DNA from: JBOHNM01 sp050730675
Lineage (GTDB): Bacteria; Planctomycetota; Phycisphaerae; Phycisphaerales; UBA1924
DNA: 20,651 nucleotides
Reading direction: 5' to 3'
Assembly (NCBI GenBank): GCA_050730675.1
Contig: JBOHNM010000068.1
Span: forward strand, 1-20,651
Of this stretch, positions 7,427 through 14,619 are shown one piece after another. The notes beneath the pieces were generated by a model that worked only from the letters and a program-made list of their open reading frames with translations, was not told the origin of the DNA and ran no database searches. Position 1 is the first letter of the stretch; the number at the start of each line of letters is the position of its first letter. A program made the translations under genes and the position numbers.

Positions 7427-7713
7427 AGCGGAATGACGCAAACCGCTGGAATTTTCGATGTCGATTGATGGTCGGAATTTTGCGATTCCGGCACCCCAGC
7501 GTGCGCGCAATTGCGCGCCGGCGGATCCATGTTGTTGACCCACGACACCCGATTCGGGTGGTTGCGTCCAAAAATCCCCTTCCCGCAATTCGGGAATTTT
7601 GTTGCATTTCCCCCATCCCGCTGTACCCTTTATTGGGCGGGGGGATATTTACCCCAGCCCTTTCCCTAATCAGGGAATGCAGGTCGAGAGAGTCAAGTTG
7701 CCCCGCGTGGGGC
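7427..7713 (+). promoter_or_regulatory. Hairpin-dense region upstream of the PEP-CTERM gene
   Basis: Perfect inverted repeats follow one another: AGCGG/CCGCT (7427-7447), CGGAAT/ATTCCG (7473-7490) and the 16-base palindrome GCGCGCAATTGCGCGC (7503-7518). Next come CACCCG/CGGGTG (7546-7560), TTCCCG/CGGGAA followed by TTTT (7580-7600), and GGGG/CCCC (7641-7655). The last two are TTCCCT/AGGGAA (7662-7677) and GCCCC/GGGGC (7700-7713). The last lies just before the Shine-Dalgarno sequence. A structured leader, an operator array or both would fit. No known riboswitch was recognised. Confidence 0.45.
7599..7627 (+). promoter_or_regulatory. Possible promoter of the PEP-CTERM gene
   Basis: TTGTTG (7599-7604) and TGTACC (7622-7627) are separated by 17 bases, the optimal spacing for a housekeeping promoter. 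The -10 match is modest. Transcription from here would give a leader of about 100 bases carrying the last three hairpins. A TTCCC-GGGAA inverted repeat lies immediately upstream and another about 35 bases downstream. Confidence 0.35.
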
Positions 7714-7731
7714 TTAACAAGGAGAGGAAGA

Positions 7732-8592
7732 ATGAAGAAGAATTTGTTGATCGTTTTGGCAGGTGCGTTGGCCGTTCCGTCGCTCGCGATGGCTCAGTTC
7801 TCGATCACGCCCGGTGGGACGAACTCGGGCAATGGCCTCTTTGCACAGGGCGCGCCGACAACCACAATGGCCGGCACCGGCCAAGCGAACGCGAACCTGT
7901 TCGCGACGACCACCAGCGCGCCTGACCAGGCGTTCCAGGATGCCTGGTTCTTCCGCGCCGCTGGTGACACTCGGGAGCGTGCGTTCGGAACACAGGTTTC
8001 GGGCGGCTACGCGGGCACCAGCGTGCTGGTCGGCAACAACGCCAATACGCTCGACACCGGCGGCTACGACCACACGGTGACGAATACCAACACCGCGAAC
8101 CCGTACGCGTTTTCGGCCCAGCTCCGCTGGCAGATCGCCGCCGGCCCCAACGGCCCGGTGGTCACCTATACAGCGGTCGTGACCAACCTCGGCCTGCCCG
8201 GCACAGCTCCCCTGGCCCTGTCCATGTTCCACTACAACGACATGGATGCCCTCGGCACCGCCGGCACTGACGTCTACTCCTACTCCGCCGGGACGTTCTC
8301 GGTCAGCGAAGGCACGACCAACCTGTTCCACAGCGGTGTCAACGCCACGGCCTACCAGGCCGCGGTGTTCGCCGGAAATCGCATCACGCTCAACGACACC
8401 GCCGTGACCACGCTCAACAACACCGTGGTCGGCAGCCCCGGCGACTACACCGGCGCGTTCCAGTGGGACCTGACGATCGCCGCCGGCGCCAGCGCTACGA
8501 TCACCGGGCAGTTCGGTTTCGTGGTTCCGACCCCCGGCGCCGCGGCACTGCTCGGTCTGGGCGGCTTCATGGTTTCTCGCCGCCGCCGCTGA
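7732..8592 (+). CDS. Secreted PEP-CTERM (VPTP-type) sorting domain protein
   Basis: A 286-residue exported protein. The signal peptide MKKNLLIVLAGALAVPSLAMA probably ends after Ala21. The C-terminal 22 residues (265-286) are VPTPGAAALLGLGG, a short hydrophobic helix and four arginines: the tripartite PEP-CTERM signal in its Phycisphaerae VPTP form. The mature region is Gly/Thr/Asn-rich and beta-like, with NTNTANPYAFSAQLRWQIA and LALSMFHYNDMDALGTAGTD; no enzyme motif is seen. Such proteins are recognised by exosortase and are usually surface or matrix components; the exosortase gene is not in this window. The start is fixed by AAGGAG (7719-7724) seven bases upstream and by the signal peptide; a longer frame from 7243 is rejected. 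A strong terminator follows. Confidence 0.85.
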   Translation: MKKNLLIVLAGALAVPSLAMAQFSITPGGTNSGNGLFAQGAPTTTMAGTGQANANLFATTTSAPDQAFQDAWFFRAAGDTRERAFGTQVSGGYAGTSVLVGNNANTLDTGGYDHTVTNTNTANPYAFSAQLRWQIAAGPNGPVVTYTAVVTNLGLPGTAPLALSMFHYNDMDALGTAGTDVYSYSAGTFSVSEGTTNLFHSGVNATAYQAAVFAGNRITLNDTAVTTLNNTVVGSPGDYTGAFQWDLTIAAGASATITGQFGFVVPTPGAAALLGLGGFMVSRRRR

Positions 8593-8660
8593 CCCCATGC
8601 CTCGCTCCAATGCGTCCGCGATCGCGCGGCGCCTTTGCCGAGGAAATCAAGAAGCACTAG

Positions 8661-8686
8661 AGCCCCGGAGCAATCCGGGGCTTTTT
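8661..8686 (+). terminator. Rho-independent terminator after the PEP-CTERM gene
   Basis: AGCCCCGGA (8661-8669), loop GCAA, then TCCGGGGCT (8674-8682) form a perfect 9-bp GC-rich stem followed by TTTT (8683-8686). It lies 68 bases after the stop codon and before the gyrA promoter region. Confidence 0.9.
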
Positions 8687-8766
8687 GCTTGATTTTTCGG
8701 GATGGGTCGGCGGCCCCTCGCGTCAATTGGTGCCGTCTGGGTTACGCCTTGGACGGAACGTTTCCC

Positions 8767-8772
8767 TATACT
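8767..8772 (+). promoter_or_regulatory. Possible -10 element of gyrA
   Basis: TATACT lies 28 bases before the gyrA ATG. TTGGAC (8749-8754) is only 12 bases upstream, too close for a standard -35 element. GGAG follows between the hexamer and the ATG, so a short leader of about 20 bases is plausible. Confidence 0.4.
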
Positions 8773-8800
8773 TCCAATCACCTGACGGAGCCCTCCTGAT

Positions 8801-11479
8801 ATGCCCGATACGGACGTCCCTACACCGGTAGATCCCGCCCCCGACCTGAGCGGGATCGGCAAGGTCGTGGACCTGCAGATCGAGCGCGAGCTTCAGGATT
8901 CGTACCTGACATACGCGATGAGCACGATCATGGACCGGGCGCTGCCCGACGTCCGTGACGGGCTCAAGCCCTCGCAGCGGCGCATCCTGGTGGCGATGAA
9001 CGACCTGCGGCTGTACCCAGGGCGCAAGCACCTCAAGTGTGCCAAGATCTGCGGCGACACGTCGGGCAATTACCACCCGCACGGCGAATCGGTGATCTAC
9101 CCGACGCTGGTGAACATGGGACAGAACTGGCGCATGCGCCAGACGCTGATCGACCCGCAGGGCAACTTCGGTTCCATTGCGCCCGACCCACCGGCGGCCA
9201 TGCGGTATACCGAAGCCCGCATGACCGGCGCGGCGGTGGACATGCTCGACGACCTGCAGTACGACACCGTAAACATGCAGGCGAACTACGACGACCGCCT
9301 GCAGGAGCCGACGGTGCTCCCGGGGCGGTTCCCCAACCTGCTGGTCAACGGCGGCGTGGGCATCGCCGTGGGCATGGCGACGAGCCTGGCCCCCAACAAC
9401 CCTGTGGAAGTCCTCGACTCGATCATCCGCGTGGTCGACAGCCCGGAGATCTCTCTGCCGGAGCTGATGACCGACGTCGCCGGCAGCGACGGGGTCATCG
9501 CGCGGCGCGGGATCAAGGGACCGGACTTCCCGACGGGGGGCATCATCCTCGGCCGGCGCGGCATCCTCGAGGGGTACGCGACGGGGCGTGGCAAGGTGAC
9601 GCTGCGCGGCATCGTGCGCATCGAGCCGATGGAGGGTTCGAAAGACCGCGAACAGATCGTCATCGAGAAGATCCCGTTCAACCTCGGGCTCGACACGCTC
9701 ATCGAGCGGATCAAGGACGCCATCGAGGCGGAGAAGATCACGGAGATCTCCGACGCTCGCAACGAGAGCAACGCCAAGAGTCCCGTGCGCGTCGTGATCG
9801 AACTGAAGAAGGGCGCCGACGCGGGCGTCGTCGAGAAGCAGCTCTACGAGTTCACGCCGCTGCAGCAGACTTTCAGCATGCAGAACATCGCGCTGGTGAA
9901 CCGCCAGCCGCGGACGCTGAGCCTGCTGGAGATGATCCGGTACTTCATCCAGCACCGCGAGGAGGTCATCCGGCGGCGGACGGCGTTCCTGCTGGGCGAG
10001 GCGCGGCGGAAGGCCCACCTGCTGGAGGGCATGATCTACGCGGTGTGCGATATCGATGAGGTGATCAGACTGATCCGCTCGTCGCGCACGCGGATCGAGG
10101 CGATCGAGAAGCTCATGGCGCGACGATTCCGGATCGCGCCCAACCACCCGCACGCGCCGCAGATCCCGCCGCGGCTTTTGCGCATCGTCGCCGAGGCCGA
10201 GAAGTCCGGCGACGGCGGCGTGGCGCTGTCGCGCATCCAGGCCGAGACCATCGGCAACATGCGGCTGATCCAGCTCACGGGGCTGGAGATCGACAAGCTG
10301 GTCAGCGAGTACACGCAGCTTGTGGCGCAGATCGAGCACTACGAGAAGGTGCTGGCGACGCCGCAGATGGTGCTCGACATGATCAAGGCCGACTGCGAGA
10401 CGATGAAGGGCAAGTACGCGACGCCGCGCCTGTGCGAGGTGCAGGAAAGCTCCGAGGAAGACTTCAACATCGCGGCGTTGATCCCGGTGCAGGACATGGC
10501 GGTGACGATCAGCCACCAGGGGTACGCCAAGCGCGTGGCGCTGGAGACGTACAAGTCGCAGGGTCGCGGCGGCAAGGGGATCATCGCCGGCAAGACCAAG
10601 GACGACGACTTCATCGAGCACATGTTCGTGGCATCGACGCACGACGACCTGCTGGTCTTCACCGACACCGGGCGCGTCTTCAAGATCAAGGTCTACGAGC
10701 TGCCGGAGATGGACCGCACGGCCAAGGGGCGGCCCTTGGTGCAGATCGTGGATTTCAAGACGGGCGAGAAGGTGCGCGCGTTCCTGGCGGTCAAGAACTT
10801 CGAGGAAGGGTCCAACTTCCTGACGTTCGCGACGGTGCAGGGGGTGGTGAAGCGCACGGCGCTTAAGGCGTACATGAACGTCAACAAGGGCGGCATCATC
10901 GCGGTGGATATCCGCGAGGGCGACTCGCTGCTGGATGTGGCGCTCACCAGCGGGTCCGACGATCTGCTCCTGGCGACCGCCAGCGGCATGGCGATCCGCT
11001 TTCCCGAGAGCGATGCGCGTGACATGGGCCGCAACGCCGGCGGCGTGCGCGGCATCGATCTCTCCGATGGCGACCGCGTCGTCGGCTTGGTGACGGTGCC
11101 CATGACGGCGGACCAGGACGGCGACACGATCACGGCGGACCCGAACCTTTGTCTGCTGACGGTGACCGAGAATGGATACGGCAAGCGGACGGCGATCGAC
11201 GAGTACCGCGTGCAGCCGGAGACCGGTAAGGCTCGATCTCAGAGCCGCGGCGGTAAGGGCCGGGCGGACATCAAGACTTCCGAGCGGAACGGGCGGTCGG
11301 TCGCCGCCGTCGGGGTCAAAGAGACCGATGACGTTGTGGTCATCACCAAAGGCGGGCAACTTGTGCGCATGGCGGGTGGGTCGATCAGCCAGATCGGGCG
11401 TGGCACACAGGGCGTCCGGGTGGTGGGCCTGCACGATGGCGACAAGGTAACTGCGGTTGCCCAAGTACCCGGCGAGTAA
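8801..11479 (+). CDS. gyrA: DNA gyrase subunit A
   Basis: An 892-residue type IIA topoisomerase subunit that cuts and rejoins DNA and, with GyrB, introduces negative supercoils using ATP. The N-terminal domain has SYLTYAMSTIMDRALPDVRDGLKPSQRR (34 onward, not quoted further) and the quinolone-pocket segment YHPHGESVIYP (91-101). The catalytic tyrosine is Tyr136 in AAMRYTEARM. The C-terminal beta-pinwheel contains the GyrA box QGRGGKG (587-593), which supports gyrase over topoisomerase IV, plus a degenerate second copy QSRGGKG (from 814). The start ATG 8801 has GGAG about ten bases upstream. gyrB is not adjacent. At the position of E. coli Asp87 this protein has Pro101, while the Ser83 equivalent (Ser97) is retained. 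A long frame on the opposite strand is a shadow of its codon usage. Confidence 0.96.
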   Translation: MPDTDVPTPVDPAPDLSGIGKVVDLQIERELQDSYLTYAMSTIMDRALPDVRDGLKPSQRRILVAMNDLRLYPGRKHLKCAKICGDTSGNYHPHGESVIYPTLVNMGQNWRMRQTLIDPQGNFGSIAPDPPAAMRYTEARMTGAAVDMLDDLQYDTVNMQANYDDRLQEPTVLPGRFPNLLVNGGVGIAVGMATSLAPNNPVEVLDSIIRVVDSPEISLPELMTDVAGSDGVIARRGIKGPDFPTGGIILGRRGILEGYATGRGKVTLRGIVRIEPMEGSKDREQIVIEKIPFNLGLDTLIERIKDAIEAEKITEISDARNESNAKSPVRVVIELKKGADAGVVEKQLYEFTPLQQTFSMQNIALVNRQPRTLSLLEMIRYFIQHREEVIRRRTAFLLGEARRKAHLLEGMIYAVCDIDEVIRLIRSSRTRIEAIEKLMARRFRIAPNHPHAPQIPPRLLRIVAEAEKSGDGGVALSRIQAETIGNMRLIQLTGLEIDKLVSEYTQLVAQIEHYEKVLATPQMVLDMIKADCETMKGKYATPRLCEVQESSEEDFNIAALIPVQDMAVTISHQGYAKRVALETYKSQGRGGKGIIAGKTKDDDFIEHMFVASTHDDLLVFTDTGRVFKIKVYELPEMDRTAKGRPLVQIVDFKTGEKVRAFLAVKNFEEGSNFLTFATVQGVVKRTALKAYMNVNKGGIIAVDIREGDSLLDVALTSGSDDLLLATASGMAIRFPESDARDMGRNAGGVRGIDLSDGDRVVGLVTVPMTADQDGDTITADPNLCLLTVTENGYGKRTAIDEYRVQPETGKARSQSRGGKGRADIKTSERNGRSVAAVGVKETDDVVVITKGGQLVRMAGGSISQIGRGTQGVRVVGLHDGDKVTAVAQVPGE

Positions 11480-11529
11480 CGGGCTTGGATTCCCATACGA
11501 TTCCTGAACACTTCGCACTCCGAAATCGT

Positions 11530-11535
11530 TAGACT
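11530..11535 (+). promoter_or_regulatory. Possible -10 element directly before the STAS gene
   Basis: TAGACT ends six bases before the ATG at 11542, and no Shine-Dalgarno sequence is present. If it is a -10 element, transcription would begin at or next to the start codon, giving a leaderless mRNA. No good -35 is visible. Confidence 0.3.
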
Positions 11536-11541
11536 TACACC

Positions 11542-11901
11542 ATGGCGACCGAGTGGTCTGAGCACATCCTGGTTTGCGAGCTTTCTGATGAGCCCCAACT
11601 CTCTGAGGAATTGGCGGCGGTGTACGAGCGCGTGGCGGCGCTGAACGCACAGAACGCCAAGCATGTCGTCCTGAACTTTGCGGGCGTCGGCTACCTCAGT
11701 TCGTCGCACCTGGCGCAGATGCTCCGGCTCCGCAAGAAGGTCGCCGACCAGGGGCGGAGCCTGGTGCTCTGTTCGCTCTCGGACAACGTGTGGTCGGTGA
11801 TGCTGCTGACGGGCCTGGACCGTGTCTTCCGCTTCGCGCAGGACCCGCTGACGGCGTTGACGACGCTGCAGCTTGAGGGTGAGACGGGGGTCGAGGCGTG
11901 A
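11542..11901 (+). CDS. STAS-domain protein (anti-sigma-factor-antagonist-like)
   Basis: A 119-residue single STAS domain, the fold of SpoIIAA/RsbV antagonists and of MlaB. The central pattern HVVLNFAGVGYLSSSHLAQML (41 onward) matches the conserved strand-loop-helix that carries the phosphorylated serine in SpoIIAA (DSSGL). Here the loop is SSSHL and Ser54 aligns with the phosphoacceptor. The canonical Asp before it is replaced by Ser53 and the Gly after it by His56. Later parts fit the family: LRKKVADQGRSLVLCSLSDNVWSVML, then a VFRF strand. Its stop overlaps the start of the ABC ATPase gene by four bases (GTGA), indicating translational coupling. A role in regulating that ATPase, or in partner switching with the phosphatase next door, is inference. 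Confidence 0.85.
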   Translation: MATEWSEHILVCELSDEPQLSEELAAVYERVAALNAQNAKHVVLNFAGVGYLSSSHLAQMLRLRKKVADQGRSLVLCSLSDNVWSVMLLTGLDRVFRFAQDPLTALTTLQLEGETGVEA

Positions 11902-12662
11902 ACGCACCGGCCGCCGCGGCGACGGCCCGCGACGGGGCAGCGGGTTCAAGCGTTGAGCTGATCGTCGATCTGCGCGAGATCAAGCGGGTCTACTACAAGC
12001 CCGACGGGTCGGTGCTGGTCGAGGCGCTCAAGGGCGTTTCGGTGTCGGTGCCAAAGGGGCAGTACGTCGCGATCATGGGCTCGTCGGGCTCGGGCAAGAG
12101 CACGATGATGAACATCCTGGGCTGCCTGGACCGACCGACGGAGGGGCAGTACTTCCTCGACGGCCGGGCGTGCGAGGGGATGAGCGACGAGGAGATCTCG
12201 GTCTACCGTGGGCACAAGATCGGGTTCATCTTCCAGGCGTTCAACCTGATCCCCGAACTGACCATCCGCGAGAACGTCGAGGTGCCGCTGTTCTACCAGG
12301 GCGTGCACCGCGACGAGCGGCGTAAACGGGCGGAGGAATCGCTTGACAAGGTCGGGCTAGGGGATCGGATGGGCCACCGGCCGAGTGAACTCTCGGGCGG
12401 CCAACAGCAGCGGGCCGCGATCGCGCGGGCGCTGGTGACGCGCCCAGTGGTGCTGATGGCCGACGAGCCGACGGGCAACCTGGACTCGGCGACGGGGCGC
12501 CAGGTGCTACGGCTGTTCCGCGAGCTGCACGAGCAGGGGATCACGATCATCATGGTCACGCACGCGCCCGAGGTGGCGGCGCTCTGCCAGCGGATCGTGC
12601 GGCTCAAGGACGGGCTGGTCGAGTTCGACCGGATGCAGGAGCAGGCGGTGTTGGAGGGCTGA
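11898..12662 (+). CDS. ABC transporter ATP-binding protein, MacB/LolD/FtsE type
   Basis: A 254-residue nucleotide-binding subunit with a complete set of motifs: Walker A GSSGSGKST (61-69), Q-loop Gln113 in FIFQAFNLIP, signature LSGGQQQR (165-172), Walker B VVLMADEP (184-191) with the D-loop NLDSATG after it, and H-loop His222 in VTHAPE. The segments LGCLDRPTEGQYFLDG and YRGHKIGFIFQAFNLIPELTIRENVEVPL are typical of the MacB/LolD/FtsE group, which work on lipoproteins, peptides or cell division at the inner membrane. The N-terminus carries an Ala-rich extension of about 20 residues. The start is GTG 11898, overlapping the STAS stop. No permease or membrane-fusion partner is in the window, so its membrane partner is unknown. 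Confidence 0.92.
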   Translation: MNAPAAAATARDGAAGSSVELIVDLREIKRVYYKPDGSVLVEALKGVSVSVPKGQYVAIMGSSGSGKSTMMNILGCLDRPTEGQYFLDGRACEGMSDEEISVYRGHKIGFIFQAFNLIPELTIRENVEVPLFYQGVHRDERRKRAEESLDKVGLGDRMGHRPSELSGGQQQRAAIARALVTRPVVLMADEPTGNLDSATGRQVLRLFRELHEQGITIIMVTHAPEVAALCQRIVRLKDGLVEFDRMQEQAVLEG

Positions 12663-12668
12663 CACCGC

Positions 12669-13937
12669 TCAGGCGGCGGCACGCATTTCCATCGCCGCGC
12701 TGCGCCCGATCGAGATGAGCGTGATGTCGTCGGCCTGGTGGAGCGAGCCGTGGCGGCGGTCCATGTGCTCCACGAGTTCTTCCACGCTGCGAGACAGGCC
12801 ACGACCGAGCCAGTTCTGGCCGAGCCGGCGCAGGGCATCGACGTGCTGGGTGACCTCGTTACCGGCGCGCCGGGCGATGGGGCAGGCGAAGGCTTCCTCG
12901 ACACCGTCGGTGTAGAGCATCAGCAGGTGTTCGCTATCGAGTCGTGCGACGCCCTCGGGGTACTCGTAGCCGGGCATCGCGCCCAGGAGCGGGCCGCCGT
13001 CGGAGAGGAGCGACTCGGAACTGGGGCCGACGACGATCGGCGCTGGGTGGCCGGCCGAGGCGTAGCGGACCGTGCCGGTGCGGGTGTCGATCACGGCGCA
13101 GACGGCCGAGACGAGGGCGGAGAGTTCGCCGCGGCGGTCGATGAAAGCGTTGTTGAGGCGGGACATGGCCTCGCCGGGGGGCACGATGCGGTAGCCGGTG
13201 TGGGTCGTTTCCTTCACCACCAGCAGTCGCGAAACGAGCATCATGAGGAGGGCAGCGGAGATGCCGTGGCCCGCGGCATCGGCGAGGAGGATGCCGATGT
13301 GGTGCTCGTCGAGGCGGACGATGTCGTAGGTGTCGCCCGAGAGCATGCCGGTCGGGCGGTAGAGGACCGACAGGTCGTAGCCGGGGAACTCGGGCATGGC
13401 CCGGGGGAGCATCTCGCGCTGGAGCATGGCGGCGAGGTCGATCTCGTCGTGGAGCTTGAGCAGTTCACGCGCGGCCGAGGCGCTGAGCTGTGATTGCAGG
13501 CGCAGGTCGCCGGCGAGCTGGTTGACGGCGTGCTGGCGGCCTCGGAGGGCGTGGAGGGCCCCGGCAACGGCGGCAGGGTCGGTGTTCCAAGGAAGAATGA
13601 CGGGCTCGCCCGGGGCACAGAGGCGTGCAACGGCGTCGGGGTCGGCGGCGAGGACGAGCACGGGACGCTGCTCGTTGCAGGCGAGATCACCAATGCGGCT
13701 GATTCGGTGCGGCATCGATTCCGGGCCGAGGAGCAGCAGCGCCGCGCCCGTGGCATCCAGCGCGGGCTGGACGTGCTGCGCACCGGCATCGTCCGAAAGT
13801 TCGAGGAGTTCTGCCTCGGGGTGCGCGTGCGTCGGCCAGTGGTGGGCGATGCGCCCCCAGACCAGCCGCCGGTGCGCGGCGCTCAGGCCCGAGGAAAAAA
13901 CTGCGAAATCCGACTTATCGCCCCTGGGTGTGGACAT
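12669..13937 (-). CDS. PP2C-type serine phosphatase, SpoIIE/RsbU family, with N-terminal receiver-like domain
   Basis: A 422-residue protein. Residues about 185-412 are a SpoIIE/RsbU phosphatase domain with metal-ligand positions in SGDTYD (Asp202), LADAAGHG (Asp220), YTDGVEEA (Asp344) and QADDITL (Asp403/404), plus YASAGHPAP. These enzymes dephosphorylate STAS antagonists in partner-switching pathways. The helix at 137-180 resembles the usual coiled linker. Residues 1-130 have receiver-like layout (ALLLLGPESMPHRISRIGDL, then RPVLVLAADP) but lack the phosphoacceptor Asp where LLGPES stands. The start at 13937 has GGGAGG four bases upstream. It is convergent with the ABC ATPase gene, six bases apart; no anti-sigma kinase gene is present. 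The STAS protein two genes away is a plausible substrate (inference). Confidence 0.9.
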   Translation of the reverse strand: MSTPRGDKSDFAVFSSGLSAAHRRLVWGRIAHHWPTHAHPEAELLELSDDAGAQHVQPALDATGAALLLLGPESMPHRISRIGDLACNEQRPVLVLAADPDAVARLCAPGEPVILPWNTDPAAVAGALHALRGRQHAVNQLAGDLRLQSQLSASAARELLKLHDEIDLAAMLQREMLPRAMPEFPGYDLSVLYRPTGMLSGDTYDIVRLDEHHIGILLADAAGHGISAALLMMLVSRLLVVKETTHTGYRIVPPGEAMSRLNNAFIDRRGELSALVSAVCAVIDTRTGTVRYASAGHPAPIVVGPSSESLLSDGGPLLGAMPGYEYPEGVARLDSEHLLMLYTDGVEEAFACPIARRAGNEVTQHVDALRRLGQNWLGRGLSRSVEELVEHMDRRHGSLHQADDITLISIGRSAAMEMRAAA

Positions 13938-14049
13938 GACGCCTCCCTGCGTGGAGAGGGATCGTGCTGCTGGGCGAGCGGGATGAGCCGAGGGAACAAC
14001 GGCGCGGGGGAGGGTGCGGGCGGTGGCGGTTGGGTTGTGAGGGGGCGGA

Positions 14050-14619
14050 TTAGCGGGCCCGCTTGCGGAGGGCCTCCCAATCCATCACGATCTGGTCGCC
14101 CGGGGAGACCTTGAGGGTGTCAAGGGTGTGGCCCTTGAGTTCGATGACAAACTGGGCTGGAAACTTGCTCGAATATTGAATCAGCCGCTTTTCATACTCG
14201 CGGAACTTGGGATCGTTGGGGTCGTTTTCGCCGTCCTTGCCTTCCGAGCCATTGGCATTGCGCGGTTGGGCGGCCATGGTGTAGGTTGTCAGCACACGCC
14301 CGCGCGAGTCCAGGTAGATGATGTCGATCGGGATCGGGCAATCGCGCATGACGAACGCCTGAACCTGCACCTGGTTATCGGGGAAGAGGAAGAGCATGCC
14401 GCCGTCGGGCGCGATCTCGGTGCGACCGCCGAGGCCCCGGAAGCGGACATCGAACGTGTCCGCGACCTCGAGCAGAAACTTCTTTCCAGCGATCGGTACG
14501 GAGAGGGTCTTGGCACTGGCGGCGTCGTCGCAGCCGGGCGTGACGAGAACGAAGAGGGCCGTGAAGAGAATCGTGGCAAGCGTGAGCGGAAGGTTCAGCG
14601 GGCGTGCGAGCGCAGCCAT
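14050..14619 (-). CDS. DUF192 family exported protein
   Basis: A 189-residue protein. Residues 39-110 show the DUF192 pattern: a strand-rich start (LSVPIAGKKFLLEVADT), RFRGLGGR, PDGGMLFLFP and the signature FVMRDCPIPIDIIYLDSRGRV, ending with QFVIELKGHTLDTLKVSPGD. DUF192 domains are small beta proteins, often exported, with no settled function. An N-terminal hydrophobic helix (10-27) ends at TPGC (Cys30), a weak lipobox, so it is either a lipoprotein or a cleaved secreted protein. A charged insertion at about 121-146 (SEGKDGENDPNDPKF) separates the two conserved blocks and is longer than usual. Its start overlaps the end of gluQ by 25 bases, so the genes are probably co-transcribed. Confidence 0.85.
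   Translation of the reverse strand: MAALARPLNLPLTLATILFTALFVLVTPGCDDAASAKTLSVPIAGKKFLLEVADTFDVRFRGLGGRTEIAPDGGMLFLFPDNQVQVQAFVMRDCPIPIDIIYLDSRGRVLTTYTMAAQPRNANGSEGKDGENDPNDPKFREYEKRLIQYSSKFPAQFVIELKGHTLDTLKVSPGDQIVMDWEALRKRAR

Larger units (their letters stand above)
7019..7731. other. 713-base non-coding region between divergent genes
   Basis: No convincing gene was found on either strand; open frames here have low-complexity composition and no homology I recognise. The left part (7019-7387) is G/A-rich and featureless to the eye. The right part (7388-7713) contains at least nine perfect inverted repeats, a possible promoter and the ribosome binding site of the downstream PEP-CTERM gene. 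These are described separately. Confidence 0.6.

Noticed and set aside
7059..7616. A 185-codon minus-strand frame in the non-coding region
   Set aside because: Biased, low-information composition, no ribosome binding site or recognised motif, and it covers the hairpin-dense DNA.
8723..11650. A 975-codon open frame on the minus strand across gyrA
   Set aside because: It is a shadow of gyrA codon usage in GC-rich DNA: His/Arg/Asp-rich composition, no family pattern, and complete overlap with an unmistakable gene.
11898..12662. ABC ATPase as MlaF of a complete Mla lipid-transport operon
   Set aside because: Sequence motifs are of MacB/LolD type, and no MlaE permease, MlaD MCE protein or MlaC is present.
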